Assembly: GCF_014633365.1 (NCBI RefSeq)
Contig: NC_068338.1
Span: 18,672,616 to 18,736,615, forward strand
Length of the DNA: 64,000 nt
Reading direction: 5' to 3'
From: Diospyros lotus
Lineage: Eukaryota; Streptophyta; Magnoliopsida; Ericales; Ebenaceae
A model generated the notes under the pieces. The model saw nothing but the letters and a program-made list of their open reading frames with translations, was not told where the DNA came from and did not search any database. Both the position numbers and the translations under genes were made by a program. This document shows, piece after piece, positions 23,896-34,114 of the stretch (positions are counted from its first letter, which is position 1; each line of letters opens with the position of its first letter).

Positions 23896-24811
23896 TATAT
23901 TGTTGAAATTAAACATAAAGCTGGGTACATAATTGAAAAAAAATTAAAAGTCTTTTATAAAATTAAAATAAAATATAAGTTCATATGCTATTAATAAAAT
24001 TAAAAGTTAAAACTGCTTTTAGAAGAATGATTTTGATAAATTTTGAAGGTATTTAATTTTTATTTTTATTTCTGTGTGACAACAAAAGTTCAAATTCCTA
24101 TATGTTCTCCTTAATAAAAGAAGGATAAATTTCACACACCACCAGGAAGTTTGAAAAAAATGCATTGAGTACCCTATATTTTTAAAAATAACACTCCTAT
24201 ATTGAATTTTATAAACAGGATTATTTTAACTCTTTATTGTTAATAAACACTTGTTAATTCTTTTTCTAGATTTCCAAAATGTCTCTGTCTCTACTATTTT
24301 TATAAAAAATAAAAAATTACAGGCAGTCGAGGATGGTATCATTGACAATCATGGTCATCCTCTTGCATTGAACCCAAATCTAAACTTACTTCAAATCTAG
24401 ATTCAAAGATTTTTGAGTTTGAATGAATTTTATTGAAGCTAAATTTAATTCTAGGTTTGAAGGAATTTGAATTCACATATTTATTAGTTATAATTGAATA
24501 GTATTTTTAATATTTTATATGTATTTTACTTAAAATTATCTATTGTTTTGAATTCTCTTTACATATATTTAATTTTTAATATTTTTTTTATTATTTTACG
24601 AGAATACTACTTAGTGTTTGAATTAGAAAAAAAAAGATATTATAAAGTTAATTTCAAAATTAATACAATAAATTAATATTATAATATAATTAATAGTATA
24701 TTAAATATTATTTATATATATTACATATTATATATTATTTTGTTAAATGAAGTGGCGTGAACGAGTAAACTAGAGTGGTCATATGTATGTATATATATAT
24801 ATATATATAAT

Positions 24812-25406
24812 GAACCTGTTTGTTGCAGCTTAAAAGTTATAATTTTTAGTAGCTAACATAAAAAAAATGAGTATGTAGTGTTTGTTTTAGTTTTTAGAAT
24901 TCTAGTTTATAACTTCTACTAACTTTTAGAAGAGATAAAATGTGACTTTTTCAAAGCTGGAGTACCCCAACTTCTACAATTTCTGATTAAACAGTTATAT
25001 TTTTTTGACAATTTTGCCCCTATTTTTAACAAAGAATTACTCTTCTGTTCACATAATCAAGGGTCTCTCTTCTCCACTGCCATCTCCATTTTCAAATCTC
25101 TTCTCCTCACTCGTCATCTCCCTTTCTCTCTATACACTAATTAATTTTTTTATAACAGTTGAAACTTATATATATACACTAATTAATTTTTAAATTATCA
25201 TTCTATAACTATTAAGGGTATTATGGACAATTATATAAAAATAAGTTATTTTACAGCTTATGGTATCAAACACCACAACTGTTTAACTACAACTTCTGAG
25301 AAGTTGTAACAAACAAGTTCACAACTTATTCTAAATTTTAGAAGTTATAATCTAAGAAGTTAGAAACTATAATTTCTTTAATTAAGCTACAACAATCAAA
25401 CGGAGC
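24812..25406. mobile_element. Putative hAT-like MITE
   Basis: The left end (cctgtttgttgcagctta) and the reverse complement of the right end (ccgtttgattgttgtagctta) match. Internal blocks such as aacttctaaaatttag and cagttgtggtgtttgatacc recur inverted. Noncoding. A TA microsatellite lies immediately left (24789-24810). The TSD is not clear because of it. Confidence 0.5.
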
Positions 25407-26475
25407 AATAATAATATATGAGAATGAATTGGTGGGATTCGGCAGAGAGGGAATTGGTGGAGTGCCGCGGACAAAGAGATTGGCAGCGAATGAATCTGGG
25501 AAGTGCTGAAGCGTAAGAAGGTAATTGAGAGAATTGATGAAAGCAGCTGCAGCTGCACTATAGGTGTCAAAAGGGCTGGCCCGAGTCGGCCCACGGGCTT
25601 TTTAAACGGGCCGGCCCGGCCTTTTTACTAAAAGGGCCGGGCCGGGCTCGGGCCCTTTTGTCATTGATAGGGCCTGGCCCGGCCCACGGCCCCCCTACAA
25701 AGGGGCCCGGCCGGGCCAGCCCGTGGGCTAGAGGGCCGGGCCCTTAGCCCACAGGGCCTAGCGGGCCCGGCCCTTTTTTTTTTCTTTTTTTTAAATAATT
25801 TTTTTAAAAATAATACATATAATATATACATATATAAATATCAAAATAATACATATATAAAAATTAATTTGTTTCTTTTTAAAATATTTTCTATCTTAAT
25901 TCTTAAGTTTTAAATATTATTTCATTATTTTATATTTCAAAATTCTATATGCCTTATGATTTTTCTTGTGAATTGATATGAAAAATAATATACATATAAA
26001 AAGAAGAATGTTTATTTATAATTTAAATATATAAAAAATTTAACTTAAAAATTTTAAATAAATTAATTGATGGTTATTATTTATATATATTGCGAAATTA
26101 AATTTTTTAGTATCCAATATCAATAATTACTAAAGAATAACAAAATTAAAAAAAAAATAAGTAAAGGCCTTACTGGCCCATAAGGGCCTCATGGGCCCGG
26201 TCCATAAGGGCCCAACGGGCCACGGGTCGGGTCGGGCCGGGCCAGGCCCTTAGACGGGCCGGGCCGTGGGCCCAATTTCTTTGGCCCAGCCCAGCCCGTA
26301 TGAACAGTAACGGGCCGGGCCAAAGCCCGGCCCGCGGGCCGCCCGGCCCTTTTGACACCTCTAAGCTGCACAAGGATTGAAGACGGAAGCACGTACCAGC
26401 AGCCAAGGACGAGGACACGGGCATGCGGGCACCAGCAGTAGATCCAACACTCTGATCTGGAATAGATATGCGCAT
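25407..26475 (-). pseudogene. Exon-like segment interrupted by a hAT-like element (uncertain)
   Basis: The minus strand from 26475 reads MRISIPDQSVGSTAGARM, then PVSSSLAAGTCFRLQSL, up to the target site at 26364-26371. With the 805-bp element and one TSD copy removed, it continues open into Ser/Cys-rich sequence on the left flank (CSCSCFHQFSQLPSYASALP). The composition (few acidic residues, many Ser/Arg) resembles an organelle transit peptide, but no domain is visible and no downstream exon was found. It may be a captured first exon or chance. I recognise no gene. Confidence 0.25.
25559..26363. mobile_element. hAT-like nonautonomous element (805 bp) with GC-rich ends
   Basis: It starts TATAGGTGTCAAAAGGGC and ends GCCCTTTTGACACCTCTA, a near-perfect terminal inverted repeat. 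It is flanked by a perfect 8-bp TSD, AGCTGCAC (25551-25558 and 26364-26371), as expected for hAT transposons. Both ends carry about 200 bp of GGGCCGGGCC-type repeats in inverted arrangement around a very AT-rich core. No transposase. The ORFs across the GC-rich arms are artefacts of the repeats. Confidence 0.9.
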
Positions 26476-26771
26476 TGAAATTTTTTTCCTTTTCTTACTT
26501 ATTTAATTAATCCTCCTATGCTTTTACTGTTATTTTAAATTTTGATTAATTATATCACGAACTAATTTATTAAACTAAGGTCATGTATTGATCAAAACTA
26601 TGATGGTATATTTTTTTATAATTTTATGTAATTAAATAATTTAAATTATATTAAGTTGTGTGGTATTAGATTTAATACTTGTGAATAATTGATCATTATT
26701 TACATGATTTGATGCCTAATCTTGAGATAAAAAAGAGATAGGTTGGGGATTATATCGTAGATACTATACAC

Positions 26772-27302
26772 TAGGGGTGTTCGCGGTGTGGTTTGACCGG
26801 TCTGAATCATTTTCAGCACGTCAAACCACTAATGCGGTTTTTCAACCAAACCAGACCGTGGTCTGGTTTGTGTTCGGCCAAACCGCACCAAACCAGACTG
26901 CATTTGCGATCTGGTTTGGTGCGATTTACCGCGGTTTGAAATGTTACTTAAAATCACTAAAAAAGATATTTAAAAATGGTAAATAAAGACACAAATATAG
27001 GTAAATAAAGACAATTAAATGTAAATAAATAGGAGCACAAAATAAAGACAAAATAGTGTAAAAAATAAATAGAATAGGACTGCCAATTATTAGATTTTTA
27101 TAATAATAATTTTTTTTATAATTTTTTTTATTATTTTCTTGGGCGGTTCGGTTTAAAACCAAACCGCCAACTGTCCAAACCGCAAACCGCGCAGTTCAGA
27201 CATAATCCAAATCGTTTTCAATCGCCAAAAAAAAAAAAAAAAAATCGATCGGTTCGGTTTGGTCGGTTTCCACGGTACACCGATTTTTTTGAACACCCCT
27301 AT
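26772..27302. mobile_element. hAT-like MITE (531 bp) with GGTTTGG-rich arms
   Basis: The ends are TAGGGGTGTTC and GAACACCCCTA. Flanks CTATACAC (left) and TTATACAC (right) form an 8-bp TSD with one mismatch. The arms are built of degenerate ggtttggt/accaaacc motifs in opposite orientation. The centre is AT-rich with no coding capacity. A run of A residues lies at about 27226-27244. Confidence 0.85.
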
Positions 27303-28871
27303 TATACACCATAAAGTAAAATCGACTAGAGATAGAATTCGATTTCTTTGTACGGGTTGTAGCGATATGTTAGGAATTTCACAAATTGTAATACATTTTC
27401 ATTTAATTAAACTTTCATAGAGATATAGAAAGTTATTAAATGAGAATATATTCGTTATAATCTAGAGATAGAGTAATGAATGCGTCATGAGATTTTGCCA
27501 TTACATACTTAATTTACCAATCCATTTACATAAAAATCTATGATTTGCATTGCATAAATAGGTTGATACATGTGTCTTAATTATTAAAATTCATTGATTT
27601 CTTTGGTTCAAGTTGTCTTCTAAATCAATTTTATTTTTTTTTAATTAATTTTTTTACTTTTTCTTTATTAAACCTAGAATTTCTAATTTTCTAAATAATA
27701 TAAAAAATTTAAAAATTTGATATTTAAAATCTTTTCTCGTGAAAACAATATTCTTACTTATTACTATATTACTTGTGCGACTCGTACACTTGCGATAGAT
27801 TTTAGGACAATTAGAACCCATGAATAAGAATGTTATCTTTGTACTAATCACTTACAAGTAAAGGTATCTTCATCATTATATTTCAATTTTTTCAAAGTTG
27901 AAAGAAAGAGAAACCTTTCCATTGCATCTTTTTAATCCTTTCCAACCAGAAATCTAGGTTTGATAGAAACTTATTTAGATTTTTGATTTAGAAAGAGATA
28001 AGGTACGGGAGGTAAAGGGACAAGAGAAAAGAGAAATAAATTGTAGAGAGGTTGATGCAACAATAACTAATGTCGTTGGTTGATCATCACAAACCATCAA
28101 GGACGTCAAAATCATCGTATGTGTAGGAGATGGAAAGAGAAGGATTTAGGAAAGAATTTTGTTGCTTGTACATACAATCTTAGCTCACCTTACAAAGATG
28201 ATATATCGTGATTTTACAAAATATCACGATATATCATGAAAATTTGTTCATTTTCTTTTCTCATTCTTTTTCCCTTGCTCCAGCAATCGATCATCTCGTT
28301 GCCTCGCCTTTCATTGTTGTTCTTTGCCTCTCATTGTCATCTCACCCTTCGCTTTTTGTCGCTGCACACTCCTCATTCTATTGCGGCCGTGAAAGGTGCA
28401 GCGATGACGAGAAGCAATTGCTGGATCATGGGAAATGGAGAGAGGCATTTTGCAATTGAGTGAGTAATATTTTTGTCATTTGAGTTTTGTGACTGTGAAC
28501 CGATTGATTAAAAATGTATGTACAAGTAACAAAATTCTTAAAGAAATATGAGTGGAGTGAGAAAGAAAAGATAGAAAAAAATAATTCAAATATACTAATA
28601 AAAAGGTCAATTCCTAATGGCCTTTACAATCACGTCATTTTTAAAAATATAAAGATAACTAATGTATTTTATTCAAACGTTCTCAGCCTTAAAAGAAATA
28701 ACTTAAATTACTAATCAAAAAGTTTTATTCACAGACCAACTAAATCTGGGGAAATTTAAAAAATTGTAACAGTAGTAGTAATAATTACTAATCGGTAACA
28801 ACATTATAATATAATACGACAGATGAAACTGCACGGACTCTATTTACTGCCAGACCACCTAAAGGCTAAAG
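27303..28871. other. Intergenic DNA downstream of the NHL gene
   Basis: No supported gene. A perfect 15-bp inverted repeat lies at 28198-28237 (atgatatatcgtgat / atcacgatatatcat, 10-nt loop). The final part before 28872 is the probable 3' UTR of the minus-strand NHL gene. Confidence 0.5.
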
Positions 28872-29663
28872 CTAATCCCACAATTTCACACTGTAATCGC
28901 AGTCTTTGGACAAGATCTTAGACGACGTCGTTAGGCTATCCACCGCCACGTCACACTTCACCTTAACGGTAATCGTCCACGTCTTCACCGCGCCAATCTT
29001 CAACTTCACCGGCGCTTTCACCCTCACCCTAAGCGGCACTTTCCCTTTCTCCTGGTCATTCACTAACGCCGAGTGGACGCCGCTTGACAGGATTACGTTA
29101 GACCCCTCCAAATTCGTCACTAAAACCGTTAAGTTGTTTGACGGCTGGTAAAAAGCCGGCAGCGCACCGTTACAGAGGCGGACGTCGGAGTAGTAGACCT
29201 CGACAGAGCTTTCTTTCTCGTAATAAATCCCGATCTTGTTGTTAGGGTTTCGGGCTCTGATAGTGACGTCGAACTTCGGAGAGACAGTGGACGCCGAGCT
29301 TAGGTTGAAGCCTCGGACGGCGACGTCCTCGACGGAGTATTTGGGAGACTCCGGCCGGAAGACGAGGTAGAGGATGCCGGCGGTGGCGGCGAGGAGGACG
29401 AGGAAGAGCGCGAGGAGCCCGAGGGTCCAGCAGAGGCAGCGGCAGCAGCAGCTCCGGCGGGGATTCCGGCGAGAGTAATTTTTCATCCGCCGGGCGTTTT
29501 CAGGAGGCGGATGGCGGTAGATCTGATCCTTGGGGACCTGAATGACGTAAGTTGCGGGCGGAGGAACAGGACTCTCTGAGCCCGGATGGTCCGGCTTGGG
29601 CGGGAGCTGAGAGGCGTCGGCGGAGCGCGGCGGGGAGCTAGTCGGATGAACTCGATCGGCCAT
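28872..29663 (-). CDS. NDR1/HIN1-like (NHL) protein, LEA_2 domain
   Basis: A single exon encodes 263 aa. I take MADRVHPTSS at 29663 as the start: the in-frame Met 14 codons upstream lacks family similarity, and MADR- is usual for NHL proteins. Residues 1-70 are Pro-rich and cytosolic, with the YVIQVPKDQIYRHPPPENA motif seen in the NHL6/NHL13 group. A Cys cluster (CCCRCLC, 72-78) and one transmembrane helix (about 79-101) follow, then the LEA_2 domain with the NPNNKIGIYY signature (139-148). Family members are plasma-membrane proteins linked to pathogen defence and ABA or stress responses; which role applies here cannot be read from sequence. The frame is intact. It is divergently placed relative to the duplicated upstream block starting at 29863. 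Confidence 0.93.
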   Translation of the reverse strand: MADRVHPTSSPPRSADASQLPPKPDHPGSESPVPPPATYVIQVPKDQIYRHPPPENARRMKNYSRRNPRRSCCCRCLCWTLGLLALFLVLLAATAGILYLVFRPESPKYSVEDVAVRGFNLSSASTVSPKFDVTIRARNPNNKIGIYYEKESSVEVYYSDVRLCNGALPAFYQPSNNLTVLVTNLEGSNVILSSGVHSALVNDQEKGKVPLRVRVKAPVKLKIGAVKTWTITVKVKCDVAVDSLTTSSKILSKDCDYSVKLWD

Positions 29664-29739
29664 TGTCGTACGTACGTAGCAGCAGATTGCGATTTGTGCG
29701 ATCAAAAGCAGTTGCTCGTTCTTCTTCCAAAATGGGAGT

Positions 29740-29819
29740 CGGAGGAGCAGATGAGGAGGAGATTCAGAATCAGAGACAATATATAGTCGAAGTTGAAGAT
29801 GTAGATGATACGCAGGAGC

Positions 29820-29850
<31 letters not shown>

Positions 29851-29862
29851 TGGTTAGGAACG
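29740..29862 (-). promoter_or_regulatory. Core promoter / 5' UTR region of the NHL gene
   Basis: On the minus strand a TATA-like ACTATATATTGTC lies at about 29775-29787, about 115 bp upstream of the start codon. A CT microsatellite, seen as (GA)n at about 29818-29846, is just upstream. CT-rich tracts are common in plant core promoters. This block is not in the segmental duplication, which begins at 29863. Confidence 0.55.
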
Positions 29863-30591
29863 AGTAAAAGGCAGCGTACAGTTCATTGTTTGGTGTCATC
29901 AATGGGAACACTGAAGAGGAAAGAGTCAGGGAAGTCTCCTGAGATGTGATGCCATACGCGGCCTTCTCAAAATCTCGGAAACAACGAGGCTACGTAGAAA
30001 TATTAATTTTTTTTTTATAGTATTATTATTATTATATATGCAGTGCAGAGGAAGGCGATGGGCGACCCGTAATTTAAAGAGGATGCTACCAAATTTATTT
30101 ATTAATTTATTTACCAGCTGAGCTGTTAGATGTCACAATTTAAATACATTTAGCCCCCTCTTAATTGTTATAATAAACCGGACGTTGCTGCGGTAATTAA
30201 TACATAATTTTACGCTGGAATTCCATCAACTTAAGAAGAAAAGAAACAGTCCGCAGGAGTACACGAGTGACTGAGTCTGTGGTTAACCCTACCAAACTCA
30301 CATATAATGAAAAGTATATATGCCTTTAGTCGAAGGTTGCACTATCACTAACGACTGTTTCCTTGTATAATTAATTTGGGGGTGTTCTAGATGTCACCTT
30401 TTGTGATGGACGAAAATAGCTTACGGCCTTTTTAAATCATTTTTCATTTCAAAAACGATAAAGATGTCCCGAAATGATTTTTGGACTGTTTTTGCAAATA
30501 GCGAAATGTTTCGAGGCCATTTTTGTAATTTATAAAAGATTGTGAGAAACGCGATTGTAGTAAAGCAACCGTCTGAAGTGGGGAAGACGAA

Positions 30592-31290
30592 TGTAATATC
30601 TCGCATCGAACGATAGAAAGGACTGAGTCAACTTATCCTGATGGGACTACACAAATTTTTTATGAATCACCCATCATTAAACTACCATAGCTCAAACACG
30701 CTTAACACGAGAGTTTTTTTATCCATATTCATCCCAAAAGGTATCCAACTGGTATTGTTATCTTTCTTATTATTCTTGATATATATACTAATTTCTTTAG
30801 AATCCATTTCTTAGACCTGACCTTAGGCTCTTGGGGTATTACATTTTCCTCCCTTGAGCACATAAAGTTCTCATTATATGACCTTACAACTAGTTCCAAA
30901 TCTTCTCCCCTTTGGGGGTTGCCATCTCAGAAACCTACTAGGAGTCACTCCTTGTTCAGGCCATCGTACCTCGACGCACCCCGGTGCCATTCCTCGTCCT
31001 CATCGGACTGCCTTTTCCAAGGGTCAGCTTTAATACCACCTGTAACATCCCGTATTGAGCTATAAGAAAAATCGAATCAACTTACCCTGATGGTTTTACG
31101 CAAACTTCCTAGGAGTCACCCATCCTTGGGCTATCATAACTCAAGCATGCTCAACTCATGAGTTCTTTATCCATGTTTAGCCTAAAAGGTATTTAGCTAA
31201 TGTTATTTTCTTATTTACTATCATCGATATATATATTAGTTTCTCTAGAGTCTCTTATTGGACCTGAGCTTGGGCTATCGGGATATTACA
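30592..31290 (-). mobile_element. Cassandra-type TRIM retrotransposon with 5S-rRNA-like LTRs
   Basis: Two 250-252-bp LTRs (30592-30843 and 31041-31290) flank about 197 bp of noncoding interior. Both have TGTAA...TTACA ends. On the minus strand the right LTR is 5'. It is followed by a PBS-like GGTGGTATTAAAGCTG, and the left LTR is preceded by the purine tract AAGGGAGGAAAA. Inside each LTR the minus strand carries a 5S rRNA match: GCATGCTTGAGTTATGATAG, then CCCAAGGATGGGTGACTCCT, then AGGAAGT, close to the 5S 3' half (...GGATGGGTGACCTCCTGGGAAGT). 5S-derived LTRs define Cassandra. Possible TSD acgaa/atgag is not convincing. Confidence 0.9.
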
Positions 31291-31399
31291 ATGAGGGTTG
31301 CCAGATTTGCAACTCGGGCCACTAAGAGGTGAGGCGGCGACTAGAACGGATGATGCAGTGACAAGAGATGTCAGGCGACGGCTAGAAATGCGAAGCGAC

Positions 31400-31475
31400 G
31401 ACAGAAATAGAGGATGTAGTGGTCATCGATGGCGACAGAAATAGAGGATGTAGTGGTCGTCGATGGCGAGATAGG
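31400..31475. repeat. Short tandem duplication in GC-rich sequence
   Basis: The cgacagaaatagaggatgta segment plus gtggt(c)(a/g)tcgatgg occurs twice in tandem (about 33 bp each). Surrounding cgacg-rich sequence (31310-31640) has short ORFs on both strands but no recognisable protein. Most of this GC-rich block is absent from the second segmental copy. Confidence 0.7.
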
Positions 31476-32699
31476 TTTGTGATGAAAGGTAAGGTGGCGG
31501 CCAGAGTGGTAAGAGAGGCGAGAAGGTGCGTCGACGATGAGAGATAAGACGGCTACGACAGAGATGGAGAATGCAACGACGATTGATTGTTGGCTAAGAG
31601 CAACAAAACAGCGAGGTAGATTAGTGGCGAGAGTAGTGGACACCCAAGTTGGCGACGATAGTGATGTTGCTCCAAACCTTCAGGCTTCAACGAATAAGCT
31701 GCAATTGTTTTGCAAATTTGCAATCTAGGATTTATAATTTATGATACTATTTATATCATACAAATTATAAACTAATTTCACATATATCCTTATTTATTTT
31801 ATTCTCACTTATATTTTTGATTATTTTCACATATACCCTTATATTTTTAAATTTACATGTTACTTCGTATTTTCGTTTATAATTTAAAAAAATTATTTTT
31901 TTCTATTTTTATTTTGTATCAAAAATATTTTTAGTTTTCATTTCTGTCCGAAGTGACTCACTTTTGAGTACTAAATGTGCCAAAATTAATATATGGAGTA
32001 TATAACAACTTTGAAAAGATCAAGAATCAATTACTCATTTGATATTAAAGGCTATCAACCCAAAAACCTCTCAAGATATTCAAAGCTACCCACAAAACGG
32101 AGGGAGCGTATAAGCCGCCGCAGGGAAGAAGAGGGCTGTAAGTAAGGCTGAGCCGGCGAGGTTGGTCCAGGGTTTAGGACAAGCTGCTAAGTTGTAAAGC
32201 CGGCACGTGCACGGCTAGGGTTAACTATCGCTTGATTTTTATTTTATTTCTGAAAAGTTGGATGGTTTGAAGGCTTCCTTATTTGATAAGGACTGTTTTA
32301 ATAATAAAAACTGAGGAAAATATATTTTAGTCAAAATGTAAAATGCAACCTCAAGTTCTTCAGATCTCCAATTGGCACTAAACAATTGGTGCTTCAATTT
32401 TGAATAATATTAAAAAAATATAAAATGAAGGTAAAAGACAATATTCTCAATTAAGTCTCAATAAAAAAATATCTTCACAGACCATATAAGAAGTTTTCGT
32501 TAATCACAAAATAAGATTTTTAGACTTCACCCACAAACTATAAGATTTCAAAGTTGTTAGGGATAATTAAAAAATCAAATTAAATTAGTTAAATTACTCA
32601 AAATTAGATTCATTGGATTTATCTCTTTATTTTGAATTCCATGTCTTTTTGCGTAAAAATTTTAAAGACTTTTTGGGTTTTGTCATTTTAAAATTAATA

Positions 32700-34114
32700 T
32701 TTTTTTTCAAATATTATAAAAATTAATTAGGAACGTGAAAGATTTTAGATTGAAGTGTAGTTTAGCCCTAGAGCTAAATTGGCTATTATATTTTGGAAAT
32801 GACTTAATAAATGTTGTACTCTAAGAACTAGTGTTAAATTAATCATTCTACTTTAAAAGGATATAAATCACAAGTGTGTGAGGTTCTTTGAATTAGAATT
32901 TGTGATTGCATGAGATTATTTTGATTAGAGATAGAGTTGACGCTGTTAATAGAATTAAAACTTCGTTGAATGATATTAAAAAATATTTATTATAATAACT
33001 AATGTAACTTTAGATCTAATGATCAAGTTTGCCTCAATCTTGAAATTATTCAATCTTGAAATTACAATATCTTGTTTGACCTTTCTAAAATTACAATAAC
33101 CAAAACTAAAACCAAAACCAAACAGTCAATTAACCCTAAAACCAAAATCTAATAAGTTATTTGAGACTTTACCTTAAATTCTATAATCTATTGAACTATA
33201 GTTTTCAAACCACCAAACAGTCAATTGATAAATCGATTTTTAGTAAACTTTGATCATCATTCAATAGTTGTTGTGTCGCCGAAGTAAAATATAAACTATA
33301 GTTCTAGAAACAATATGATTTAACCATTATTTTGGGTCCTTTTTCTTTATATAATTTATAGCATTATTTTAAGATGTTAGGATAGAGTAAGATAATTATT
33401 TTACTCTTTTGGTCATTTTTTTTAGAGTAATGGACCAAAAAATAATGTGTAAAAATGTCATGTGAAAGAAGGCATTGTTTTGGGATTACTGAAGAGTGCC
33501 CAGAGACTATAAAATCTAGTAACGCTGTGATGTGCTTTTGAGACACATCACTGCTTCTCATAGGGGTCTAGATGTTGTAAAATCTCGGGGCAATGTTTGC
33601 CTTTTTGTTAAGATTCAATAATAAATTTATAATTATAGGAGTATACTCATTTTGAATTTCTAATTTTTGAGAGACTTATAAAACAAAAAACAATTAATGA
33701 CGTGTGGTATTTCCCTCACGAACCCTCTGACATTTAAGTTAGTTTTATTGAGAAAATATGAAAAAATAGTAAAAGTATAGTTTAAGTAGAATTCTAATTA
33801 TACCTCAATGATCTAAGATATCTATCCATATTTATATAGAGACTCAAGTCGATAGGGTGAAAGAGTATTAATGTCTTTCAAAATTATTTATTCCAGATTT
33901 CTAAACAAAGATATCAAAGGAAAGTTTGACGTATTCATGTCGGGTTATGATTTGGAAGGTCTCTTGGAGACCATGTCTTTGGGACCTAAGAAAGGTTCTC
34001 TGAAAGGTCTATTTGGGATATCAGGGAGGGACCTCTAGCAAGTGTTTTTCGGGGACTTTGTAGGGAATCCTTGCGCGAGTCTCTTGGGATCACCCATAAG
34101 AGGTTTTTGTGATA
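32700..34114. other. Intergenic AT-rich DNA
   Basis: No supported gene. Short ORFs near 33364-33561 and 33986-34246 lack recognisable domains. Nothing else identified. Confidence 0.45.

Larger units (their letters stand above)
29863..32699. repeat. Segmental duplication, copy 1 (NHL upstream side)
   Basis: Direct-orientation homology to 61904-64000 runs from gagtaaaaggcagcgtacag to the tcattttaaaattaata block at about 32699, with small indels throughout. Copy 1 has the whole Cassandra element plus about 335 bp to its right (30645-31627) that copy 2 lacks. Copy 2 has a SINE that copy 1 lacks. Copy 1 begins about 200 bp upstream of the NHL start codon, so it includes that gene's distal promoter. 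Homology may continue beyond 32699, because copy 2 is cut by the window end. Confidence 0.93.

Noticed and set aside
26170..26475. Arg/Pro/Gly-rich ORFs over 26189-26475
   Set aside because: Produced by GGGCC repeats at the end of the hAT-like element; only the part right of 26371 might be host-derived.
30640..31170. 5S rRNA gene
   Set aside because: The 5S-like segments are partial, diverged and sit inside paired LTRs, as expected for Cassandra.
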